Shown piece after piece: positions 1 through 6,283 of a stretch of 6,283 bases of DNA; the first letter of the stretch is position 1, and each line of letters starts with the position of its first letter. A model generated the notes under the pieces. The model saw nothing but the letters and a program-made list of their open reading frames with translations, was not told the origin of the DNA and did no database searches. The translations under genes and the position numbers were made by a program. This DNA comes from Flavobacteriales bacterium. Its GTDB lineage: Bacteria > Bacteroidota > Bacteroidia > Flavobacteriales_D > Parvicellaceae. The stretch lies in the NCBI GenBank assembly GCA_027047735.1, contig JALTUD010000285.1, forward strand, positions 1 through 6,283, read 5' to 3'.

Positions 1-78
1 ATTCATCGTCTGAGAACTACAAATTCCACTTTCTTGCACTTATTTCATTCCACGTTAGGGATAGAACGGCGTGTTTGA

Positions 79-118
79 ACTCCTTTTGTGTTGTTGCACC
101 TATGCAACACAAAAGAGT
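79..118 (+). repeat. Short hairpin with two alternative pairings
   Basis: Inverted repeat within the same element. One register pairs CTTTTGTGTTG (83-93) with CAACACAAAAG (105-115) around an 11-base loop. The other pairs CTTTTGTG (83-90) with CACAAAAG (108-115), bulges TTG (91-93), and adds TTGCA (94-98) with TGCAA (103-107) around the loop CCTA. A one-base bulge at 82 lets ACT (79-81) extend the stem with AGT (116-118). No T-run follows on either strand, so this is not an obvious terminator. Confidence 0.7.
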
Positions 119-135
119 GAGTAGTGATAGCCCGA

Positions 136-193
136 CCCCATTTTACAAAACAGACGTTTCGCGAGAGCGATATGTTTGTTTTGTAAAATGGGG
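136..193 (+). repeat. Long near-perfect hairpin with GAGA tetraloop
   Basis: Inverted repeat with 27 paired positions per arm (136-162 against 167-193) around the four-base loop GAGA at 163-166. The outer 17 positions (CCCCATTTTACAAAACA) match perfectly. Inside are one T-T mismatch (158/171) and two positions that are G-U wobbles in plus-strand RNA (153/176 and 156/173) but A-C mismatches in minus-strand RNA. GAGA is a GNRA-type loop only on the plus strand. No T-run follows on either strand, so it is not a typical intrinsic terminator. It could still slow transcription or protect the 3' end of sprA mRNA. Confidence 0.85.
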
Positions 194-212
194 GAACGCC
201 CAAAACTTTATC

Positions 213-3200
213 CTATTGCAAGGTAAATCTAAGGGCAAATCCTGCTTTGGTATTGGCTGTTGGGAACGAGGTTGAAATGACCGGTTTATTGACTACTCTA
301 TCATAGAACATTCTAAACATCAGGCTTTTAGTAAGATTGTATTGTCCGGTAAATTTTATGGAAATCATTTTCTGACCTGCGGTGGCTTGATTTTGATTTT
401 CGATAATTTTTCGGGTGATGGTTTTGTTGTCGCGGATAGATACACTTAAGTTCAGGTTCAAATCGCTTGGCTTTATTTTTGTTCCGTTGAACTTTATAGG
501 TAACTGAAGTTTTTTAAATACATAACCTGAACCTATTACCAACTCTGAACCTTTTACTTCAGTGATTTGATTATTAGAAAGACTTAGGGCTATATTTCTG
601 TCTTTTTTGATTTCTAATTTTCCTTTAATCCCGTTTTTCAGCGTTGCGTTCATTCCCAATAAAGGTTGAAACTGCTCGGTAATGGATACATTCATAATTT
701 GTTTTTGGCTGATGTAATTTCCAGCCATATCGAGTTGAGTTGCTCCTAAATCATCACTTTGGTAGGATAAATTAGTGGTATAACTTCCTATATTGAAATT
801 GGAACGATAGGCATGCGTAAAGGTTAGGGTCTTAACGTATTTTTGAACGAATTTAATTTTTGATAATCCATCGTATGATATTCTCCAATTTGGAAGAGGC
901 ATTTTCCTGAATGGATTAACCGTTTTTTCATTGACCTTAGCTCCTGTATAAGCAGCCAAAAAGGCTCCGATTACCACATCTTGTTGTGCTCCGTTATAAC
1001 CTCCCGCATAAGCTGCTTCGCTTTGCGTGGTATCGGAGTGAGGATTTGTTCCGGCAATTACTTGCGAAACTTCAGGGCGGATTGCTCTTAAATTATCAAA
1101 AACAGGATTTTTTAGGGCATCACTGCTTCCTTTATCTGCCGTGAAGGCGGTTTTCCATGTAATTATTGAACGACTGAAAGAACCGGTAAACTTTTGATTT
1201 AGGTGTGCAAAATCATTTCCTGAATACCCTAAGTTAGAGGTCTTATTTGAAGCAATGTTATATTTTGCCGTCATATCCACTCTTAACCCTTTTATAGGTT
1301 TTAGTGTTGCTTTTAGATTTAATTTTTCGGTATGGGTAACGGCATATTGTGTGTTAATTAAGTGAAACTTAGAAGTATCGACCAACCATCCATTGGTATA
1401 AGCATAATCGGCATAATCGTAACCGGTAGGACGACCGAAAATATCCATTTCTTGAAATCCTCCGCTTACAAACTCCCATGATTGACCTTGGAAATTTTGA
1501 TCTAAACCTAACATCTCGGTTTGCTTTGCAAACCCGGGCATCAAGATACCATCATTGGTAGAATAAGTGGCTGATATGTTTTTTAAAGACATCAATATTT
1601 TAGCAGACTCTGACACTAAATTGAATCCGTCTCCGCTGTTTTTATCTTTTTTCTTATCTTTCTTCGATTTATCTTTTTCGTCTTTTTTGTCTTTAGCCGA
1701 TTTTTCATCTTCTTTTCCTTTATTGTTTTTTACCGGTGGCTTTCGTACGGGTTTTCTTCTATTTCTGCTTTGGTTTATCTTTTTAAAGTAAGGAACTTTG
1801 TTATAGAACGTCGTCATATTCATTTTAGCATTCCACTGTACCACCCTTGAGTTTTGAACTACATTTCCAACTTGTGGCATAACTAACGGTGCTCTCGTCC
1901 AATCAAAATTGGCAGTATATCTTGTGTTTAAAGACATCCAATTTAATAATGGTATTTTCTTTAATGGCCATTTGTACGACGCATTAATGGTATGCCCGTA
2001 ATTCATATTCTCTCCAAAGGAACGCAAACTTGTACTCACGGAATCGCGTGCTGTTTCTCTATTGTATCCAAAAATACCATAATCTATTTTACCGTAAGGA
2101 TCGTTAATAAAAGCTCTGTTTTTGGCCTTAAAACTAAACTTTAACGCTTTTGTTAAATCATATTTTAAATCATAGTCTCTGTCCCAATTGAATGTTTTAG
2201 TGTAATTGGGAACGGTAATTCCTCCAGGAATGTTACTTCTTACTTCAAAAGCGTTGTACGTCCTATTAAGAGTCGTTTTAAAGCCTAGTTTTTTTGGAGC
2301 AAAGTAAAGGTTGAAATCTTTTATCGGACGCAACCATTTTGACTTACGGAAAGCCTTTGCTCGTTTAAAAGGTTCCCAAGGTTTTGGAGACTTACTAAAC
2401 CCATAGGTTAAACTCCCAACATGATTAACTTTTCTATCTAACTGTGTATTAATATCCACGTGAGTTATCTCGTTGTACGAATAAGAGGTTGATACATTTT
2501 TCACATCATAGAATCGTGGTTTTTTTACTTTTTTAGGATCCTGATTCTTTGGTTTAGGGTCTAACCTAACATTCGTAAAATTCAACGAACGACGCTCGGT
2601 GATATTACTCCCGTTTCTAAATCGTTTATTCCACTCCTCTTCGGTTTCTTCAGGGTTTTTCTCAAAAGGCAAATCCGGATTAAGAGGATCGTACAATGGT
2701 TTTTCCGTATTGTTGGAATATCCCATATACATTGGCAACTGCAAACCGATTCTGTTTCCAAAAAACTTTCCTAACTGTACAGTAGAAGATGCATCCATTC
2801 CATAAATATATTCTTGCTGACGCTCCCCTACTTTTTGCTCAATGCTTCCAAAATAAGGAGTCGAATACATTCCGGAAAGCGATAAATCGGCAAAGTCAGC
2901 CAATTTTGCATTCATTCGCCCGATAGTTGCCCAACCTCCTTTTTGGTTGAAATCCGTTAACCTTAGTTCATTCACCCAAACTTCTACACATTTTTCTAGT
3001 CCATCATCGTTTGTCCCTAAATTATTAGGGTCTTCTTTTTTAGGGTTTCTTACCCCTATCATAATGGTCTTTAAATTCATTAAGTTAGGATTACCGATAA
3101 CGGTAATATTTCGGGTAGGGTCATTGGGGTCTTTTTCAGTATAACGAGCAAACGTTGAAAAGTTCTTAGAGTTACGATTCTTTTTTACTTGCTTAATTGC

Positions 3201-6200
3201 ATTCAAATCTATTACCATATTATTCTCTTGTGGCCATACCGATTCAGGATCGTTATTATACCAAGGGGAAAGTTTAAGAGGCAACTCATATTCGTAATAA
3301 TTATTGACGAAATCCGTTCCCAAACGAACATAAACCGTAACATCTCCATCTTTTACATCATCATTAATATTGTTTTGCTCACCGTGAACAAACATCTGAA
3401 TTTTGTTATAATTCCGAACATCAAATTTTACATTTTTATACCCGGCTCGTGCATCTCCGTCTTGCAACCCACAGACATCAAGCACTAAAGACTGTTCGTT
3501 TAATTGAGCTAAATTGGCTGTTTGGTAATTTACTTGTCTTCTAATACCATTCGGCAACACATAATGGATAGGGTCTCTACTTCCGTTTTGCTCAATATTT
3601 ACAGCGTTAATAACAAACGTAGTCGATGACTCTTCTTGTTGGATATATTCTCCGGCAGACAGCAAACTACCTCTGTAAACCCTCCATTGCCCTCGTATTA
3701 AATCTAAACGAGCAAATCGAAGAACGGCTTCTTGCGACCATCCTTTCATAAACATACGCATAAAACGTATTGCCCTAAAGTCCTGAATACCGTTTACCTT
3801 TTTTTGATATTCATTTATAGGTATTCTGAACTGATACCAATAGACTTGTTTTCCACTATTGTTATCGGTTGCTAAAATTCTGTCGGTAATAAAGTTCTTA
3901 CCAACAACCATATCCTGCGGACGCATACTTATTTTATATTGAAAATAACTTTCTGTTTCATTTAAGTTATTATCTCTGTTAATATCCTCGACATTGGGCA
4001 ATGTTGTAGCAGAAGTTGGATAACCATCAGCATTTAATGATGCTGAATACTCTGTAGAAGGTGAATTACCTTCAGGATTATTGTACTTTTTATATCGAGT
4101 AAGTATATCCGCTTGTTGAGCATCAAAATTATCATCTAAATAATAGTTGTAATCATCTGAAGATGGATCGTCTAATATATTTTGCAATGCTGTAGGATTC
4201 GTAACAACCGACGATATATCGTTCATAAAGTTCGTAAAAAAATTAACTTCATTATCATCTTTTAAACCATCGTACCCAACATCTTGATTGATTCTATTAT
4301 TCGGATCGGTATCAAAAGCATTCACAATAACTTGAGTGGTTGGCACCCACCCCCAAGCAGTAGTCGTTAGAACAGAAGGATCATAATTTCCATCCGGCGG
4401 GATACCATTTTCAAAAGATTTTTGACCATCTCTTAAAATGTCTTCGGAAATATTACCTAAATTAAAGTATAAATCTCCACCGGTAACATTCGGAGAGTCC
4501 TCATTTGAAGCCGGTTCACCATCACTATTTGAAACGGTAGAATTAAATGGATCCATTACCCAAAATTGAATAAATTCTACATTAGCCGCTTCAAAGTCAT
4601 TAGTCGATAACGGTCGCATAATTCCACCCCATCTGGATGCAGGATCAGCCAATCCTCCGGTATTCGGGTCAGCTCCGGCAGAAAATGATGTGGGTAAAGC
4701 ATCGTAATTATAAGCCCCTCTTTCACTTGGATAATAATTCAAGTCTAACACAGGAATATTAGTTAATTGCCCCGTTCCCAGTTGTTGGTTAGGAAACACC
4801 TCTGACACTAAAATCTGACGTACCCGATTATCTTTTTGTAGTGGACTATCTTTGATATAAGAAGGCGTTCGATTTGTATTATTTAAGAATAAAGGATCGG
4901 TAACATGCCAGGCAAACAAAGCTCTGTTTTTTCCGTAATTCAAATCGTTATATAAACTTGCTTCAGGAAATAAATCAGGCTGACCGTGAGGAACAGAAGC
5001 TATAACCCATGTGTTATAAGAACGAATATCTATCAAAGATTGACTTCCTTCAAAGGCGTCGATATAAGAATTTCCATTTTTACCGATTGCTTTGTTGTGT
5101 CCCGGTATTAAAGCGGCTACTTCTCCGGAAAAACTAACGGTTGATTTTTCTTTGGTACTGATTAACGGTATTTTATCCACTAGTTTTGTCAATAAAGGAA
5201 CTTCCCTTTTAAAACCACCATCTAAGCCTAACATGGTGTTGGAAATAGGTTCATCACCAATATTTACCTTTTGCGTTAGTGGTTTTTCTGTTAAGTGTAA
5301 AACCGTTGCACCAATATTTGCATTTCTACTAATTTTATAGTCGAAATGTGTTCCGATTAAAGATTTAGTTTGAATACTAAATAAAGAGTTACTTTCAAGT
5401 GAAATTTTAATCGGTATTCCTGAACTCAAAATTCCATCATCTAGAATCTTTACCCTTCCCATATTGTAATCAACCGTATAGTGAGTTCCTTCTTGCAAAA
5501 CACGACCACCCGCGGTTACCTTAACCGAACCTTGCGGGATATTCAACGCATTTAGAGAAATTTCAGAACTTACAGAAGATTGATAACTCCCTTTTATTTT
5601 AAATCGGTTTAACTCCGGAATCTGCCGGGCAGCCGTTACCGTACTATCATATAACTGTTGAAAAACAATCGTTTTCCGCTGATTGGCAGGAACGCCGGCA
5701 TTGGCTAACTTCGTATCTAAGGTCTTTCCAAAAGGTTCTACCGTTGTAAAATACAACCTTCCGTTTCGCGGGTTGATTGTACCGGCATTATTAATTACTC
5801 CATTACTCGCATTAACAGGAACAAAATCAAACAACCCATCCGAGTGCGGGTGCATTTGTTGGTCTAAGCGGTCTAAATCCAAAAGCTGAATTAGTAATTT
5901 AGTTTGTACTTGCGGTTTAGGGACATAGTTAATATCTATCCCGTTACTTGGATTATTATAAACTACATTCAGCCTGAAATTTTCTTTATCCACCTGATAC
6001 GCACCTAACGAATAAACGTTTTTCATCATTAAATCCCATAATTTTTTTCGAGGATTACGAACCGTGGACTTCAACAACTTTAAATATAAAGCATTTTGAC
6101 CTGCAACACCATCAGTAGAAAACTCTCCCACCTGATAGCTTTGACCGTTATAAGTATATAAATAAGCAACAGCTAAAACTTCATCATTGTTCAGCGACTG

Positions 6201-6283
6201 ATTTAACGAAATAAACCCCAACAGAGAATTGTAAGTATATTCGTTGGAGCTAAGCAAACGTGCATTTTGTAATTTCTCGTACT
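213..6283 (-). CDS. sprA: SprA/Sov, type IX secretion outer-membrane translocon (5' end beyond window)
   Basis: SprA forms the outer-membrane pore of the type IX secretion system, through which folded proteins with C-terminal T9SS signals leave the periplasm. In Flavobacterium johnsoniae it is a 36-strand beta-barrel with a lateral gate bound by PorV or a plug protein. Family blocks visible here: LGFISLNQSLNNDEVLAVAY near the right edge; GGRVLQEGTHYTVDYNMGRV; GEVAALIPGH (5097-5126) followed by YIDAFEGSQS; FPNQQLG and SERGAYNYD; WGGIMR to WVMDPF (4545-4631); the DVGYDGL and VEDINRDNNLNE segments; HAYRS (801-815); and a barrel-type C-terminus ending ALRFTLQ. The frame is open to the window edge (first full codon 6279-6281, reading YEKLQNARLLSSNEY), so the TTG at 6255-6257 is internal and not a start. 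Visible: 2022 residues of an expected 2400-2500. No frameshift or internal stop is seen. In flavobacteria the gene usually lies between ruvA and gcvH (recalled, not visible here). Confidence 0.97.
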   Translation of the reverse strand, partial: YEKLQNARLLSSNEYTYNSLLGFISLNQSLNNDEVLAVAYLYTYNGQSYQVGEFSTDGVAGQNALYLKLLKSTVRNPRKKLWDLMMKNVYSLGAYQVDKENFRLNVVYNNPSNGIDINYVPKPQVQTKLLIQLLDLDRLDQQMHPHSDGLFDFVPVNASNGVINNAGTINPRNGRLYFTTVEPFGKTLDTKLANAGVPANQRKTIVFQQLYDSTVTAARQIPELNRFKIKGSYQSSVSSEISLNALNIPQGSVKVTAGGRVLQEGTHYTVDYNMGRVKILDDGILSSGIPIKISLESNSLFSIQTKSLIGTHFDYKISRNANIGATVLHLTEKPLTQKVNIGDEPISNTMLGLDGGFKREVPLLTKLVDKIPLISTKEKSTVSFSGEVAALIPGHNKAIGKNGNSYIDAFEGSQSLIDIRSYNTWVIASVPHGQPDLFPEASLYNDLNYGKNRALFAWHVTDPLFLNNTNRTPSYIKDSPLQKDNRVRQILVSEVFPNQQLGTGQLTNIPVLDLNYYPSERGAYNYDALPTSFSAGADPNTGGLADPASRWGGIMRPLSTNDFEAANVEFIQFWVMDPFNSTVSNSDGEPASNEDSPNVTGGDLYFNLGNISEDILRDGQKSFENGIPPDGNYDPSVLTTTAWGWVPTTQVIVNAFDTDPNNRINQDVGYDGLKDDNEVNFFTNFMNDISSVVTNPTALQNILDDPSSDDYNYYLDDNFDAQQADILTRYKKYNNPEGNSPSTEYSASLNADGYPTSATTLPNVEDINRDNNLNETESYFQYKISMRPQDMVVGKNFITDRILATDNNSGKQVYWYQFRIPINEYQKKVNGIQDFRAIRFMRMFMKGWSQEAVLRFARLDLIRGQWRVYRGSLLSAGEYIQQEESSTTFVINAVNIEQNGSRDPIHYVLPNGIRRQVNYQTANLAQLNEQSLVLDVCGLQDGDARAGYKNVKFDVRNYNKIQMFVHGEQNNINDDVKDGDVTVYVRLGTDFVNNYYEYELPLKLSPWYNNDPESVWPQENNMVIDLNAIKQVKKNRNSKNFSTFARYTEKDPNDPTRNITVIGNPNLMNLKTIMIGVRNPKKEDPNNLGTNDDGLEKCVEVWVNELRLTDFNQKGGWATIGRMNAKLADFADLSLSGMYSTPYFGSIEQKVGERQQEYIYGMDASSTVQLGKFFGNRIGLQLPMYMGYSNNTEKPLYDPLNPDLPFEKNPEETEEEWNKRFRNGSNITERRSLNFTNVRLDPKPKNQDPKKVKKPRFYDVKNVSTSYSYNEITHVDINTQLDRKVNHVGSLTYGFSKSPKPWEPFKRAKAFRKSKWLRPIKDFNLYFAPKKLGFKTTLNRTYNAFEVRSNIPGGITVPNYTKTFNWDRDYDLKYDLTKALKFSFKAKNRAFINDPYGKIDYGIFGYNRETARDSVSTSLRSFGENMNYGHTINASYKWPLKKIPLLNWMSLNTRYTANFDWTRAPLVMPQVGNVVQNSRVVQWNAKMNMTTFYNKVPYFKKINQSRNRRKPVRKPPVKNNKGKEDEKSAKDKKDEKDKSKKDKKKDKNSGDGFNLVSESAKILMSLKNISATYSTNDGILMPGFAKQTEMLGLDQNFQGQSWEFVSGGFQEMDIFGRPTGYDYADYAYTNGWLVDTSKFHLINTQYAVTHTEKLNLKATLKPIKGLRVDMTAKYNIASNKTSNLGYSGNDFAHLNQKFTGSFSRSIITWKTAFTADKGSSDALKNPVFDNLRAIRPEVSQVIAGTNPHSDTTQSEAAYAGGYNGAQQDVVIGAFLAAYTGAKVNEKTVNPFRKMPLPNWRISYDGLSKIKFVQKYVKTLTFTHAYRSNFNIGSYTTNLSYQSDDLGATQLDMAGNYISQKQIMNVSITEQFQPLLGMNATLKNGIKGKLEIKKDRNIALSLSNNQITEVKGSELVIGSGYVFKKLQLPIKFNGTKIKPSDLNLNLSVSIRDNKTITRKIIENQNQATAGQKMISIKFTGQYNLTKSLMFRMFYDRVVNKPVISTSFPTANTKAGFALRFTLQ
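1638..1766 (-). other. Lys-rich low-complexity linker within SprA
   Basis: A stretch of 43 residues inside SprA, from RNRRKPVRKPP to KKDKKKDKN. It contains 17 Lys, 4 Arg and 9 Asp/Glu and is surely disordered. It separates barrel-like sequence ending in YNKVPYFKKINQ from the conserved-looking AKILMSLKNISATYSTNDG segment that resumes the beta strands. A charged linker of variable sequence at this point is, as I recall, common in flavobacterial SprA, so it is probably a flexible loop and not a disruption of the gene. Confidence 0.85.
3951..3986 (-). other. EF-hand-like loop within SprA
   Basis: Twelve residues, DINRDNNLNETE, fit the spacing of an EF-hand or dockerin calcium loop: D at 1, N at 3, D at 5, N at 6, a hydrophobic L at 8, N at 9 and E at 12. 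It lies at the end of an Asp/Asn-rich section of SprA, just before the SYFQYKISM strand. The segment looks like a conserved family block (VEDINRDNNLNE), which suggests structural importance. Calcium binding is inferred from the pattern alone. Confidence 0.5.

Larger units (their letters stand above)
53..201 (+). repeat. Structured intergenic element with two hairpins, resembling a dispersed flavobacterial repeat
   Basis: Non-coding element beginning 11 bases beyond the sprA stop. Its outer ends can pair (CGTT at 53-56 with AACG at 195-198), and GGG at 58-60 can pair with CCC at 131-133, enclosing a first hairpin (79-118). A second, long hairpin (136-193) lies between that helix and the closing end, so the whole could fold as a branched RNA. 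Single-stranded-looking blocks TTAGGGATAG, GATAGCCCGACCCC and GGGGAACGCCC match, from memory, a repeat found in many copies between genes in Flavobacteriia, where the hairpin interiors vary. The fold is better as plus-strand RNA, hence the strand given. Repeat-family membership cannot be confirmed from one copy. Function is unknown; it could be a mobile palindromic repeat, a structured RNA (the Rfam Flavo-1 motif is one candidate to test), or a 3'-end element of sprA mRNA. Confidence 0.6.

Noticed and set aside
171..178. TATGTTTG matching the Bacteroidota -7 promoter pattern TAnnTTTG on the plus strand
   Set aside because: It lies inside the hairpin arm and is explained by the inverted repeat. 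No TTG-type -33 element is seen at the right spacing, and no gene follows on that strand.
136..193. Rho-independent terminator for sprA
   Set aside because: The stem is strong, but no T-run follows it on the minus strand, where GGGGTCGGGC comes next. It was therefore recorded as a hairpin and not as a terminator.
75..275. Plus-strand 66-codon open frame
   Set aside because: It runs through both hairpins of the intergenic element and into the 3' end of sprA. The protein shows no domain, and its codons are dictated by the inverted repeats.
1567..1791. Plus-strand frame encoding a Phe/Leu/Ser-rich, membrane-like peptide
   Set aside because: It is the antisense image of the Lys/Asp-rich linker in sprA (AAA and GAT codons read as TTT and ATC), so the hydrophobicity is an artefact.
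3189..3488. Plus-strand 99-codon open frame opposite sprA
   Set aside because: It is entirely antisense to a conserved part of sprA, is rich in Ile from antisense Asn/Asp codons, and has no recognisable family.
6255..6257. TTG as the start codon of the large protein
   Set aside because: The frame continues upstream without a stop to the window edge, and the residues there (YEKLQNAR) fit the SprA family, so the gene is cut by the window.

Overview
The window is dominated by one very large gene on the minus strand, the 3' part of sprA (sov in Porphyromonas). SprA is the giant outer-membrane beta-barrel translocon of the type IX secretion system (T9SS). The visible reading frame runs without a stop from the right edge of the window to a TAG stop at 213-215, giving 2022 residues. 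Family members are about 2400-2500 residues, so roughly the first 400 residues, with the signal peptide and true start, lie beyond the right edge. T9SS occurs only in the Bacteroidota. The low G+C content, Asn/Lys/Ile-rich protein and the style of the intergenic repeat suggest the class Flavobacteriia; genus is not determined.

Layout: 1-52 is short intergenic DNA with no supported gene, although an ATG-AAT on the minus strand at the extreme left edge could begin the next gene. Positions 53-201 hold a compact structured element with two hairpins. One is short (about 79-118) and one is long and nearly perfect (136-193). They are set between blocks that resemble a dispersed intergenic repeat I remember from flavobacterial genomes (TTAGGGATAG, ATAGCCCGACCCC, GGGGAACGCCC). 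Eleven bases later comes the sprA stop, and sprA fills the rest of the window.

Within SprA, the part nearest the right edge (about 5100-6283) carries the SprA-family repeat segments and the GEVAALIPGH region. The middle (about 3700-5000) holds the most conserved family blocks and an Asp/Asn-rich section with an EF-hand-like loop. The part nearest the stop (about 213-3000) is a long run of amphipathic beta strands that would form much of the barrel, interrupted by a Lys-rich low-complexity linker at 1638-1766.

The protein is a recognised family and not a new system. The least explained feature is the structured repeat just after the sprA stop. Its base pairing is clearly better as plus-strand RNA, antisense to the direction of sprA transcription, than as minus-strand RNA.
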